Shown here piece by piece: positions 36,396 through 46,871 of a DNA stretch of 64,000 nt. The notes under the pieces are model-generated. The model was not told where the DNA came from. It did no database searches and saw only the letters and a program-made list of their open reading frames with translations. Source of the stretch: Nissolia schottii (taxonomy: Eukaryota > Streptophyta > Magnoliopsida > Fabales > Fabaceae); NCBI GenBank assembly GCA_003254905.1, contig QANU01107566.1, forward strand, positions 984,587 to 1,048,586, read 5' to 3'. The first letter of the stretch is position 1. Every line of letters starts with the position of its first letter. A program made the position numbers and the translations under genes.

Positions 36396-37842
36396 CCACA
36401 CACCATAACATTCTCCATCTTCCCCAAACATACCCCGTAACCCTCGTAACCAGAGCCTCAAACGACCAGAAGCCATGACCAATGACCACGGTATAGTGCC
36501 TTGCAAAAAATACTTATTTATCTTCCCAAAAAATGACTCTGTGTGGTTATTAATGTTCACCCCACTCAGGTTTGGTTTAGTAAAAAATGTTTTAGAGTGG
36601 GTTCATGTTCTCAAAAAATATATAAGCTAGTTTTTTGTATTTCGTAAACAAAAAGTGGAGGCATTTTTGCTGTTACTTTTGTTAAATATTAAAATAGTAA
36701 TATATTTTTAGATTTTAACAGTTATTATTACTCTCTTTAATATTTATGTTTATTATGGTAATTTCAAATATAAATAGCACATTTAAAATATATTTAACAA
36801 ATATTACTTTTATAACATTTTGCCTATTGAAAGTTTTTCATTTTCTTTACACTCGGCAATTCTCAAGAAATCATAGCATTATCGAATCAACTCTTAGTTT
36901 ACCTTGTTAAGCGTCTCAAAACAGAAAACACCGAGACACAAACACAACAAAAAAAACATCTCTTACATCTTCCATTTTGAAGATACAAAAATTAGTTTAA
37001 AAATTATCCTAAAACATATCTCATATATTCTTCATTTTTTAATTTATGAAAATTAATTAATAAAAATATCTCGAGACACAAATAATTTTTCCTTCCACAT
37101 ATTTATGTCCCTATTATTGTCTTTATATTTTCTGTATCGAGGTACTCACCAAACGATACCTAAAGTAGTTTCCCAAAAGTAATAAAATATACAAATCCAA
37201 GCTTATTTACTCACAATCTCTACATTTATACTTCAAATTCATACTTAGCTTAACTGAAATCTTTTTTTGTAATATTAGATAAACCGGTTTGAATCACTTA
37301 TTAATTTAAACAAATTTATATCGTTACTTAATAACATATAATTAACATGTAATTAAAAATAATTATTTTTTATTTTAATTATTTTATTATTTATGTATAG
37401 TAATATTAACTAATTAATAATATAAAGTTAATGAATCAAGATTCCATTGTGTTTACTATAAAAAAAACAAGGAAAAAAAAAACAAATTAGGTAATGCACC
37501 ATCATCCATAAACCTCCCCACTCTACTTTATAATACATCCATAGCCCTCTATTCACATGTTTAAAAACCTCAGCTAATATTATTGTTAATAAAATATGTT
37601 GGGAGCTTGGGAAACAATTTTATGGTGTTTACATATCTGGTATTATATCCAATACCTCGTTATATTATTATACCTTCATTTACCTCGTTATATTATACCT
37701 GCATTTTATCTTCATCGCGACAGTAAACTTAGGAAACAAACTAATTAACAGCTAGAAATGATGTCAACACCACTATCAAAATTCAATTTCAGGCATTAAA
37801 TGCAATTTATGATAGATACATTTACAAAAAAAAAGAAAAAGA
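36396..37842. other. intergenic DNA
   Basis: AT-rich spacer between copies of the unclassified repeat; no gene or element boundary is recognised. Confidence 0.45.
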
Positions 37843-38350
37843 ACAATGTTATATGCCGTGCAAGGCTTACCTTGCCAGGATTAGAGCAAACGAGTATAAT
37901 AATCACAAATGGAAACAACGCAACTGATCCAAAGCCCCCAGTAAACATCAATCAGTTGCCCTTGCTCCTCTAAACAAACACAAACCAAGCAGAAGAACAA
38001 CAACTAATAGAAGTGAGCAGGCAATTTCAAGTCAAAATCGGAAATCAATATTAGCCAACTAATTATTGAAGAGTCACGATGCTAACAAGCATTAGGATGC
38101 CTTCTGCCATATTACATTCTAATACTTGCGAGTATTCTAGCTATCCAATAATTGATTGGCCAATAGAGATTTCAAATTTAAACTTGAAATTGCTTGCTCA
38201 TTTCTTTTAATTGGTTGGGAGAGGCAAGGGCAATTGATTGATGATCACTAATGAGTTCTGATCAGATGCACTGTTTCCATTTGCGATTATTACACTACTT
38301 TGCTCTGGTCCTAACAGGGCAGGGCAAGCCTTGCACGGCATATAACATTG
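37843..38350. repeat. large inverted duplication (hairpin)
   Basis: The left arm 37843-38068 is the reverse complement of the right arm 38147-38350, with a 78-bp loop. Matching blocks include CAATGTTATATGCCGTGCAA with TTGCACGGCATATAACATTG, and AATAATCACAAATGGAAACA with TGTTTCCATTTGCGATTATT. Similarity is high at the base of the stem and patchy near the middle. There is no protein-coding capacity. Confidence 0.85.
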
Positions 38351-38657
38351 TTTTAACACGACTGTAAGACTTGGAAGAGCCTCTAAATGTACACCACATT
38401 ATGGAAGAAAACATTTGAGCTTCAAGAAGGTGAAATGTCAAAGGCCTTCCTCGCCCTTACTCCTGAAGAATGTGAACCCACTCCCAACTATTTAACTCAA
38501 ATGTAAGGTTCCAATAATAAAAAATAGCTTGACTAACAATAAGCAATTATATGACTTGTAATTCTTGCATTTATCCAGAATCATATTAACCTTAAAACAT
38601 AACCAAAGTTGAAGAGTTAACCCTGATAAAAATACGCAAATCTGACATGTAATTTAA
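38201..38657 (+). repeat. unclassified dispersed repeat, copy B
   Basis: Direct-orientation partner of 35889-36395. Its first 150 bp are also the right arm of the hairpin, so the inversion involved part of this same repeat. Confidence 0.8.
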
Positions 38658-40051
38658 GTTCCAGTGAGCATAAAGATCCCACAGGCATCATATGATATCA
38701 ATCCACTAAAAGAAACTTTCATCTCTAATTGATTTCTTTTTCTTTCACCAAAAATCTTCAAAAGAATGATGAAGAATCACTCATTCAGTCATTTGATAGG
38801 GAGAAGAGCTGACGAATTAGATTTTTTATGCACCTCTCATTTGACTAATTTTGCTTTCGCATCTGATCAGATTTTTCAAATTCCCGCATTCCACGATGAA
38901 ATGGAGAAAAAAATATCATACTAACCTAATACTCCAAATAATAATCTACAAGAAAAGGAAAAATCTAAGCACGCTTACCTTCAAATCAAATATGGTGCAG
39001 TCGTCATCAATTCAGGCAGAGAGAGAGCAGCGAGTTTCCTACACGCCTAAGATTTAGCAACAAGAGTGTGGATAAATCTTCTAATTGCATCAATTGATGA
39101 AAAAAGAAAATTCAGTAGGATACAAGTAAGTTTTTTCTAGATACAGTCGTAAAGGGATTTGGTGGCTTAATAACCCCGTGTCTAGTTCGCAACGGCCGTG
39201 CATACTGTAATAATAAAATTAACATTAAAAAGCAAACAACAACTAATCATATTTTGTGTCTCACTTTATAATGACATACTTAACAAAATAAACAAATAAG
39301 AAGTATTTTTACTACATTTTTTAAAATGCCAATGAACACACACATTTCTGATACACAAGATCATCATAGATTTGTGTCTCACTTATTAACAAAATACTTT
39401 AAAAAAATAAAGAATAAAATATAACATGAATAATGGATAAATTTGAAAATAAACTTGGTCATTTTCAAGCACTTTTTTTGAGATATGTAACGAGAGATTC
39501 ACAGTATCATCATCCTTCGGAGGCCTCATCATCTTCACACTAATTTTAACTAAAAATAAAGATGAATTGTTTCTAACACTATTGTTCCTTCAGATTGCTT
39601 TTTACACTTTGCAGATAAGTTGTGAATGAATAGATCCATTAGATGAATTTTACTGAAGAAGTTCATCTATTTATAGGAGGAAGTTCCAACAAAAACTATG
39701 ACTTCCTCTTCTTCACGTTGAACTGATACCCTCTATGCCGCATTAGAAAACAAGACGAGTTCAGGGATAGGCCTGAAATTGCCATTGACGAAGGTGATTT
39801 CAAGACCTGTCCCCCCACCTACAGCGCCTGTTCCCCCACCTGACATGCCTCAAAATCCATCCCTGTCGCCAACCTAAAATCGCCATCCTTTCAGGCGATT
39901 TCAGCACCTACCTGACACCTTTTTTTTTAATTTTTTTATTTTTGAAATCGCCCTAAGTTTTGACAATTTCATAAATTTGCCCCATATGAATGTAAAACTT
40001 TTATACGCCCCATGTTATGAAAAAGAGTCGTGATTATTGCACATCAGATTA
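38658..40051. other. intergenic DNA
   Basis: No gene is recognised. A run of A/T residues lies near 39923-39953. Confidence 0.45.
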
Positions 40052-40409
40052 TTGCACACCTAGTGCACATCTCGACAATAACCACCCACGGCACATCCGA
40101 AACCGTCTCACTCACCTTTCACATTTCGCTCTCTCTCTCATGACTTTTCTCCTTCAAGAGCTCTTGCAACCTAATTATTTATTCATCTGTTCCTCTGTTT
40201 ATCTTTCATTTTATCCATTTTTATGTTCAAAGTTCATCAAATACTTTCCTCTGTTGTGTGTGTGTGTATAACGGTTATGTCATATTATTTAATAAGGTTA
40301 GGTTTGAGTTCACAGAAAGGTTGTCTCTATTTATTTAAACTGATTGTGTCTTAAATAATAAAAAGATTAGGTCTTTTACTTTGGTAAGGTTGTGTCTATT
40401 TTCACCAAA

Positions 40410-40449
<40 letters not shown>

Positions 40450-40804
40450 AACAGTTAGGTCATGTTATTTAATAAGGTTAGGTCTGAGCTCACAAAAAGG
40501 TTGTGTCTAAGTGCAATAAAAGGTTATGTCTGTTTATTTAAACTAGTTGTGTCTCAAACAATAAAAATGTTAGGTCTTTTACTTTGGAAAGATTGTGTTT
40601 GTGTTTTTTATATGCTTAGACACAACCACTGTGATTAGTGAAAACAAAAAAATAAAAACGAAAAAATAAAATCTCCAGATCCAAATGAGAGATAATGTGC
40701 GGAAATTATTATATTTGAGTCACGTGAGTGGTTATGGTAGAGTGTGTTGAGTCTGCAAATTTAAGTTTGCAAAAATAGCCTAGGTGCATTAGCTAGGTGT
40801 GCAA
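40052..40804. mobile_element. TIR element with internal tandem duplication
   Basis: A perfect 12-bp terminal inverted repeat TTGCACACCTAG (40052-40063 and 40793-40804) is followed inward on both sides by ATAACCAC(C/T)CACG. Inside are two direct copies of about 150 bp (about 40268-40405 and 40447-40610; shared phrase TTATTTAATAAGGTTAGGT) separated by a TA run at about 40414-40446. There is no coding frame and no clear target duplication, so the superfamily is unassigned. Confidence 0.6.
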
Positions 40805-40929
40805 GAATAATTATCCTATGAAAACCCCTTAGTTTCTACCCCCATATGAATGTTAAAATCCCATATTCTTTCTCTTGTTCATCTCTACTACTTTCCCTAT
40901 TATTTCTTAACAATTCTTTATTTTTTAAA

Positions 40930-41411
40930 TATTAGTTCCTCTAAAAAAAACTTCAACCAAATTGGTTCCTGTCAAATTCAAAAGTAAGACATGTTAGTAC
41001 CTTATTAAGATGTCTAACGGAGACTGTTTATCACCTATGTGGATGTTAATAGGGTGACATATCATCGTTAAATCTGTCTCACTTATACATTATTCGTCAA
41101 CCTTGAAACGATGTCAACAATTTCTTTGTAGGATTGAAGTCTATAATGTGAATGAACATTAAGAGCCTCATTGCAAACTTGTTGTTACCAATGTCTTTGC
41201 ATAATCTTCTCGTGTTGGGCATGAGCTACTTGTGTGGTGAAAAAATGATGTAGAAATGAAACATATTTAATGGTGACATATCACTCCATTAATAATATCC
41301 ACATAAGCAATAAACAGTCTCCACTAAACGTCTTAACAAAGGACCAACATGTCCTACTTTTAAATTTGGTAAAGAATAATTTTGTCAAATTTTTTTCTTA
41401 AAAGACTAATA
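40930..41411. mobile_element. foldback MITE with about 150-bp arms
   Basis: The left arm 40930-41081 and right arm 41258-41411 are inverted copies, for example GGAGACTGTTTATCACCTAT against its partner near 41305-41330, and AGTAAGACATGTTAGTACC. The loop is about 176 bp. No coding capacity. The long-TIR form suggests a Mutator-like or foldback family. Confidence 0.7.
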
Positions 41412-41643
41412 TGTCTAACTTAAAATTCTAGATAAACAAATTTGGGTATTACTGATCAATTTAACAAATTCATATTGTTACTTTATAACATATGAACAAA
41501 TAATTAAAAATATGTATTTTTTATTACAATTATTTTTATATTTATATATAGTGATATTAACTAATAATCCAAAGTTGTGTGAAGTTATACAAAATGACAT
41601 GTTTTAAAATTTTACCCAACTCTCATAGTATTTTACTCTTTTT

Positions 41644-41804
41644 TTTAGGTTACATGCCCAATATCCAAGACTTAACCTCGGGTCGCACACTTAGCCATGG
41701 CAGGTGAGTTTTTCAGCGGGGATAACTGCGTACACAAGGTCTCGAACTTGGGACCTTGCTTAAGCGATATCAAGTCGTTTACCACTTGGATCAACCCCTG
41801 TTGG
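41644..41804 (-). mobile_element. tRNA-derived SINE, copy 2
   Basis: Same family as 23344-23501. It has a short A-rich tail (CCTAAAAAA) and lies between perfect 18-bp duplications TAGTATTTTACTCTTTTT at 41626-41643 and 41805-41822. Its box A is more decayed than in copy 1; box B (AAGTTCGAGACC) is readable. Confidence 0.9.
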
Positions 41805-41822
41805 TAGTATTTTACTCTTTTT

Positions 41823-43112
41823 GTTAAAATATTATTAACACAAATTAGAGAAGATTCTGCATGTTTTCCATTATGGACACCACAACAAAGCTCCATCAAG
41901 CTTTCATGAAACCAATAATACGTATTTGAAAATTTTGGACTGCCATTAATTTATTCATGAAATAGATTAAATGGTAACTTGGTGTAGATTTATTGCTATA
42001 TTGGTTTTCGTCGAATCCATTACGCAATGTGACAAAATGAATCATTTGAGATTACTTGTTGGACTTTAAGTCCAAATATTAATATGCTTACATATATGTT
42101 GGCCCAATTGTTTGGTCTATAATGGGTAAAGACAATCTCTTATGAAAGGACAAGTTCACTCACTACTCCTCCTATGCGTAAGCGCGTCTCTAAAGAAATT
42201 TGACGTATTTGAGTTGTCTCATATCCCATCAAATTCATTAAGAAGAAGATCCGATTTTTGAATGCATGCGTGTATATTACAATTTTACTATTTGTACATA
42301 CTAAAATATGTTTGCACCTTATCATTCTCCCACTTCATATTATAAAGCGAACTCCCCGATGTATTATAAAAAATGTGACAAAGTGTAAACAAATTTTGAT
42401 ATATACAAAAAAAACATTTGTCCTATACATGTTTTTCATAATTTTTAGAGAGGATTATTCTCTATATCAATAAAGCTTAAAAGTACATAATATTATTTTA
42501 TATATTGGAGTTCTAATATCATGTATCTAGATTTTAAATCTGATGAAGATATGAAAATTTTATCCTACATGAGCTTCAAAGTTTTCTGAAGGAATTATTG
42601 ATATATGTAAATTAGTTTGATCCGTGCTTTTATCCAACTACCCAATCTCCTTATTATTATTTTATCTTAAATCCACGGAGCGTGCTTCCCTGGTCCAACC
42701 CAAGTAAGTGACCAATTTGGTCTTGGTTAATTAGTACAAACTTTAAAAGTTCGGAAATTACTTTGCAAAATTCTTGTTACTGTCCAAACATTATTGTTTT
42801 AATAATTCTAATCTATTAACCTACATTTTTAATGATCACGGCTAACTTGATTCTAAATATGTTTTGAATCCTAGTTCGTCCTTAATTTTTAATTTTAAAA
42901 GTGACTCCATGTCAATTTTTTAATAATTACAATAAAAGTTATTTTACTTTTATTTTTGCAATGAGAGTCCCTCCTTGCCGCTGCCACCCTCGGTTCCTCC
43001 TTACGTCCTTGTTGCCACCACCCTCGTGCTTCCTTGCATGATCTCTCATCATTAGTGTCACTTTGAGTCCATTAACTTATACTTCCTTATGCTAATCATC
43101 AATAGGTGGTGG
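41823..43112. other. intergenic DNA
   Basis: No gene is recognised. A GC-richer patch near 42965-43035 repeats TTGCCGCTGCCACCCTCG-like words. Confidence 0.45.
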
Positions 43113-43117
43113 TATAC

Positions 43118-45735
43118 TGTAACATCCCGAACTTTCCCTTTATGAGAATTTCGCAAAAATCCTAATTTTTTGCTTAATTAAAAGCACGTTAGATGTGATT
43201 ATTTGGACTGGAAAAATTATTTAGAACATTAATTGCTTCCAAACGCCAGTCAAGTAATTGTTTCTTGATCTCGTGAAGTGCCACGAGGTCCGTGCCAAAT
43301 TTTGACAAAAATCGGAATTTCGGTAGACACTTAAGATATTTGTGAAAATTACCCTCCGGGCAATAAATTCACGAATACCTTAACCGGATATACCTCTATG
43401 ATCCGTGAAATTAGTAAATCGCGGTACGTGCTCGGAATATTTTTAGGATATCCGAACACGAGCAAAAAATAACAAAATGCGATCAAACATGATCGCGAAA
43501 TAAAGTGACTTGGTTTGGGAATTTATCTCCCACGTTAGTAACAGGAAAATATAGAAAAATTAAAGAAAAGGACAAAAGGAGAAAGAAATAAAAGGGTGAA
43601 GGGCAAAATGGGGAAAACAAATTTAGGATATAAAAAGAAATAAAAATTAAAGGAAGGGCAAAAGGATAATTAAGCTTAAAAGGATAATTTTGCAAAAAAG
43701 AAAAAGAAAAAGAAAAGAGATGGAAAACGTGAACAGCTTCTGAAGGACGCTAAAGGCACCCCTGGTGCCTATAAATAAACCCACGGCCTCGGTGCTATTT
43801 CTTTCTTAAGTTTTCATCTGTTGTGGTGTTACTCTGTCTGTTTGTGCACGCGACGATCACTCCATCGGACTCAGGAAAAATAGCAGGATCATCCTAAAGC
43901 TCTCGGGAGTCGTTTCTGACAACTCTCTATCGCGCCTAGAAAGTGGGTAATCCTAAGCCCACTGTCTATGTAGATTTATATGTGATTTTATATGTGTATT
44001 TTGGAGTATCTGATTTAGAAAGCATTATGTGAAAAATATAGAGGTTAAGTTGTGAAAATGATTTTGAGTAGTTTTGATGTTAGAAAAATTTAACTGTACT
44101 GATTGGAATCCAGAAAGACACTGTTTTGGAAAGTTACAGCGAAGCCTCGGAGAACTTTTACGAAACTGGCAATTTTTAGCTTTCAATCGAATGAAAGTAG
44201 ATTTCAATCGAATGAAAGAATTTTTCAGCTTTCAATCGATTGAATTCCCTTTTTAATCGAATGAAAGAAATTTCAGGATTCATTCGAATGACCAAACCCT
44301 AGTCATTCGAATGACACAATATTTTCAAAAACAAAAACTAAGTTTTCGAGACATTTGAATGATGAGGCTTTGGCACTCGAAGTAGTGTTGAAAAAATGGA
44401 GTTTTGAGCTTTTCTATGTGTTCTAATAAGCCTAGAGCCCTAGAAAGTTATTTATGTGAGTAAATGTGAAATTATTGTGTTATGTTAAAGCATGCATCAT
44501 GAGAATAGACCACTAGAGATTGTTGTCTAATGAATGAGTAATGAATAAAGATGAGAATGAAATGTAGGAACAAGAACATGATAAGAAAGATAACTGTGCA
44601 TGTGAAAGAAATGAATGATGATACGCATGACATGTTCTGAAAGAGGAAATGAATGATGATACGGTCCACTTCCGGCTTAGCCCAAAGGAAGGCGGCCCCT
44701 CGCCACCCGGTAAGGGGGTGGAGTCATGTTGGCCCGGGGAACAGACAGAAAAGGTAGGTCGTGCACCGCCATGCGAGTCGACGGGCCCGGGGTGTACGAG
44801 GAAGTATTGGGACAAGGAATGGTTATGATGAATGATATGATTTCATACATTGATACCGTGCCCCATCGGCATGATGACCCCCTACATAGATACCGTGCTT
44901 AGAAATGTGCATGATGAAAGATACCGTGCTCGAAGGTAGCATGACGTCCCGTGCCTGGCAAGCATGGTGGAAGGTTACCGCGCAACATATGCGTGATGAT
45001 CAGTTGTGTCTGTCAGCATACATGTTTATGTGGTTATGTTACGACGGTTAGGAATAGAAAGCGCAAGAACCTAGTTAAGAAAGACTAGTTCCCCGATCAC
45101 TTAATAACTTAGATAAAGTTGTTCAGGATCTTAAGCAAAGATGATAACCAGTAGGATTTTAGTATGCATGATCACGTAGAAAACCCCTGAACGGCCTGGA
45201 GGATAACCGAGGAAATGAACGTTAAGTAGTGCTAAGGAACCCCACTGAGGACCAAGAGTTCTCACCCCCACTCGGTTATGGATCCAGGTGGGCATAGCAA
45301 GGAGATCGACCCGAGGGACGTATGGTAGACGACCGAGGGCTGTAGATCGGAGCAGGAGCAAAGTGAAGACGATCGCGCTAAGGCAATAAATGTTTTGTGT
45401 TATGCTTTATGACTTGGTACATTTTGTGTAAATATCTAGTACTAAGGCTATGTCTAAATATGTTTTGGGACCTTGCTTGTAATTAAATATGTGTGCCTAC
45501 TTTTTATGTTCTACTTCGGTTATTAGCGCATGTTGTTATATGTTATTTTAATCACGCACGGCTCCTAGTTTATAACTTGATAAGCACACGAACGATTTTA
45601 AAAATGGTCCATAATTTGCGTATAAGATATTTGCAAAGGTAAAAGTAAGGGCTAAAGGTAACCCGACACAACGGATAACAAGCCTGTGAGTATTGTTTAC
45701 TACCATGGAAGTGAACAGTTAGCAGGGGTGTTACA
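43118..45735 (+). mobile_element. solo LTR, long Ty3/gypsy type (Tekay-like)
   Basis: A 2618-bp fossil with ends TGTAACATCCCG and GGGTGTTACA, between perfect 5-bp duplications TATAC at 43113-43117 and 45736-45740. A TATA-like CTATAAATAAA at about 43770 marks the probable U3/R boundary. It contains several copies of a TCAATCGAATGAAAG-like word near 44180-44320 and of GATACCGTGC near 44850-44930. There are no internal domains and no second LTR, so it is a solo LTR. Length and start sequence suit Tekay/Del chromovirus LTRs; the family call is tentative. Intact duplications suggest modest age. Confidence 0.8.
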
Positions 45736-45740
45736 TATAC

Positions 45741-46093
45741 CACTACGGTATTTTATGGTGAACAATTCTTTGAACATCATAAAAGAATGAGCATCTCATG
45801 CTTCGATCAATAATGATGATAAGTGACTCTCATTGCAAAAGCAAAAATAAAATAACTCTCAATGATGACAATTCTTGCTTCGTCGCTCGAAAAGTTGCCG
45901 CCAACCTCAACAAGCTCACCATCAAGAACCCTGACAACCCATCCTACACAACTCTGTCATTAACTTGTTTGCTCTTCCTCCTCCTTGCCAGAAGGATGAT
46001 TTTTGGCAGCCACCAACTTTTCCAACATATAAACACCTAATTATAATTACAACATTATTGACTATCAAGTAATCATACGCAAATAATTACTTT
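45741..46093. other. intergenic DNA between two LTR elements
   Basis: About 350 bp with no recognised gene. The stretch 45880-45960 reads somewhat like coding DNA (KVAANLNKLTIKNPDNPSY), but no family is apparent. Confidence 0.35.
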
Positions 46094-46098
46094 CTCAA

Positions 46099-46866
46099 TG
46101 TTAAGAATAATATATATTATGTTTGATTTGATTTGATTGTGATTTGTTTTTGGCCGTTGTGTTTTCAGCCTATAAATAATCTCACATTCTATTGTAAATC
46201 ATTTCAGATAATATAACTCAGATAATATAATTGTTATTTCTCTGTTCTCTATCTCTCTCCTATATTTTTTAGTGTCTCATTCATCTATTTTAATCAAGAT
46301 GAGTAACATGGTATCAGAGCCATGGTTCCCACCTTGAACCCATATTCCCGCTTCTGCCAATTTCTCCCTTAACCGCCTCTACATAATCTTGATGTCGACT
46401 TGATCTGCCTCCGCATAGTCTCGATTGTTGCCTATTATTGTTGCCTTTGTTAGTCCGCCTAGCTCTCGATGTTACCTTTGTTGGTTCCGCCCAACTCCTG
46501 ATGTTGCCTCCGTTGTTGCCTTTGCTGGTTCCCCCAGCCACTGTTGCCTTCGTTGGTTCCGCCCAGCCTTTGTTTTCGTTTTGTTGGTTCCACCTCACTC
46601 AGCCCTCCGTTGAACTATGACAAGCTGAAAGCTCACAGAGCTTTAACTTGAAGGAGGGTATTAAGAATAATATATATTATGTTTGATTTGTTTTTGACCG
46701 TTGTATTTTGGCCGTTGCGTTTTCAGCCTATAAATAGGCTCACCTTCTATTATAAATCAGCTCAGATAATACAACTCAGATAATACAATTGTTATTTCTC
46801 TATTCTCTATCTCTCTCCTATATTTTTCAGCGTCTTATTCATCTGTTTTAATCAAGATGTTTAACA
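46099..46866 (+). mobile_element. TRIM (terminal-repeat retrotransposon in miniature)
   Basis: A 768-bp fossil LTR element with LTRs at 46099-46308 and 46659-46866 (about 210 bp each). The primer-binding site TGGTATCAGAGCC (46309-46321) matches initiator tRNA-Met. A purine-rich tract precedes the 3' LTR (about 46650-46658). Flanks carry the 5-bp duplication CTCAA (46094-46098 and 46867-46871). The 350-bp interior has no gag or pol and contains several decayed copies of a GTTGCCTTTGTTGGTTCCGC word. Structure is complete. The LTRs differ visibly, so insertion is not recent. It is copia-like by its primer site. Confidence 0.9.
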
Positions 46867-46871
46867 CTCAA

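Noticed and set aside
37843-38350. Hairpin as a known conserved miRNA precursor
   Set aside because: Compared from memory with miR156, 159, 160, 162, 164, 166, 168, 171, 172, 390, 394, 395, 397, 398, 399 and 408, no mature sequence was found in either arm.
44513-45361. GC-rich frames at 44.5-45.4 kb
   Set aside because: They lie inside the solo LTR, have no gag/pol similarity and are typical LTR sequence.
46314-46620. Overlapping frames inside the TRIM
   Set aside because: They come from the decayed tandem word in the non-coding interior.
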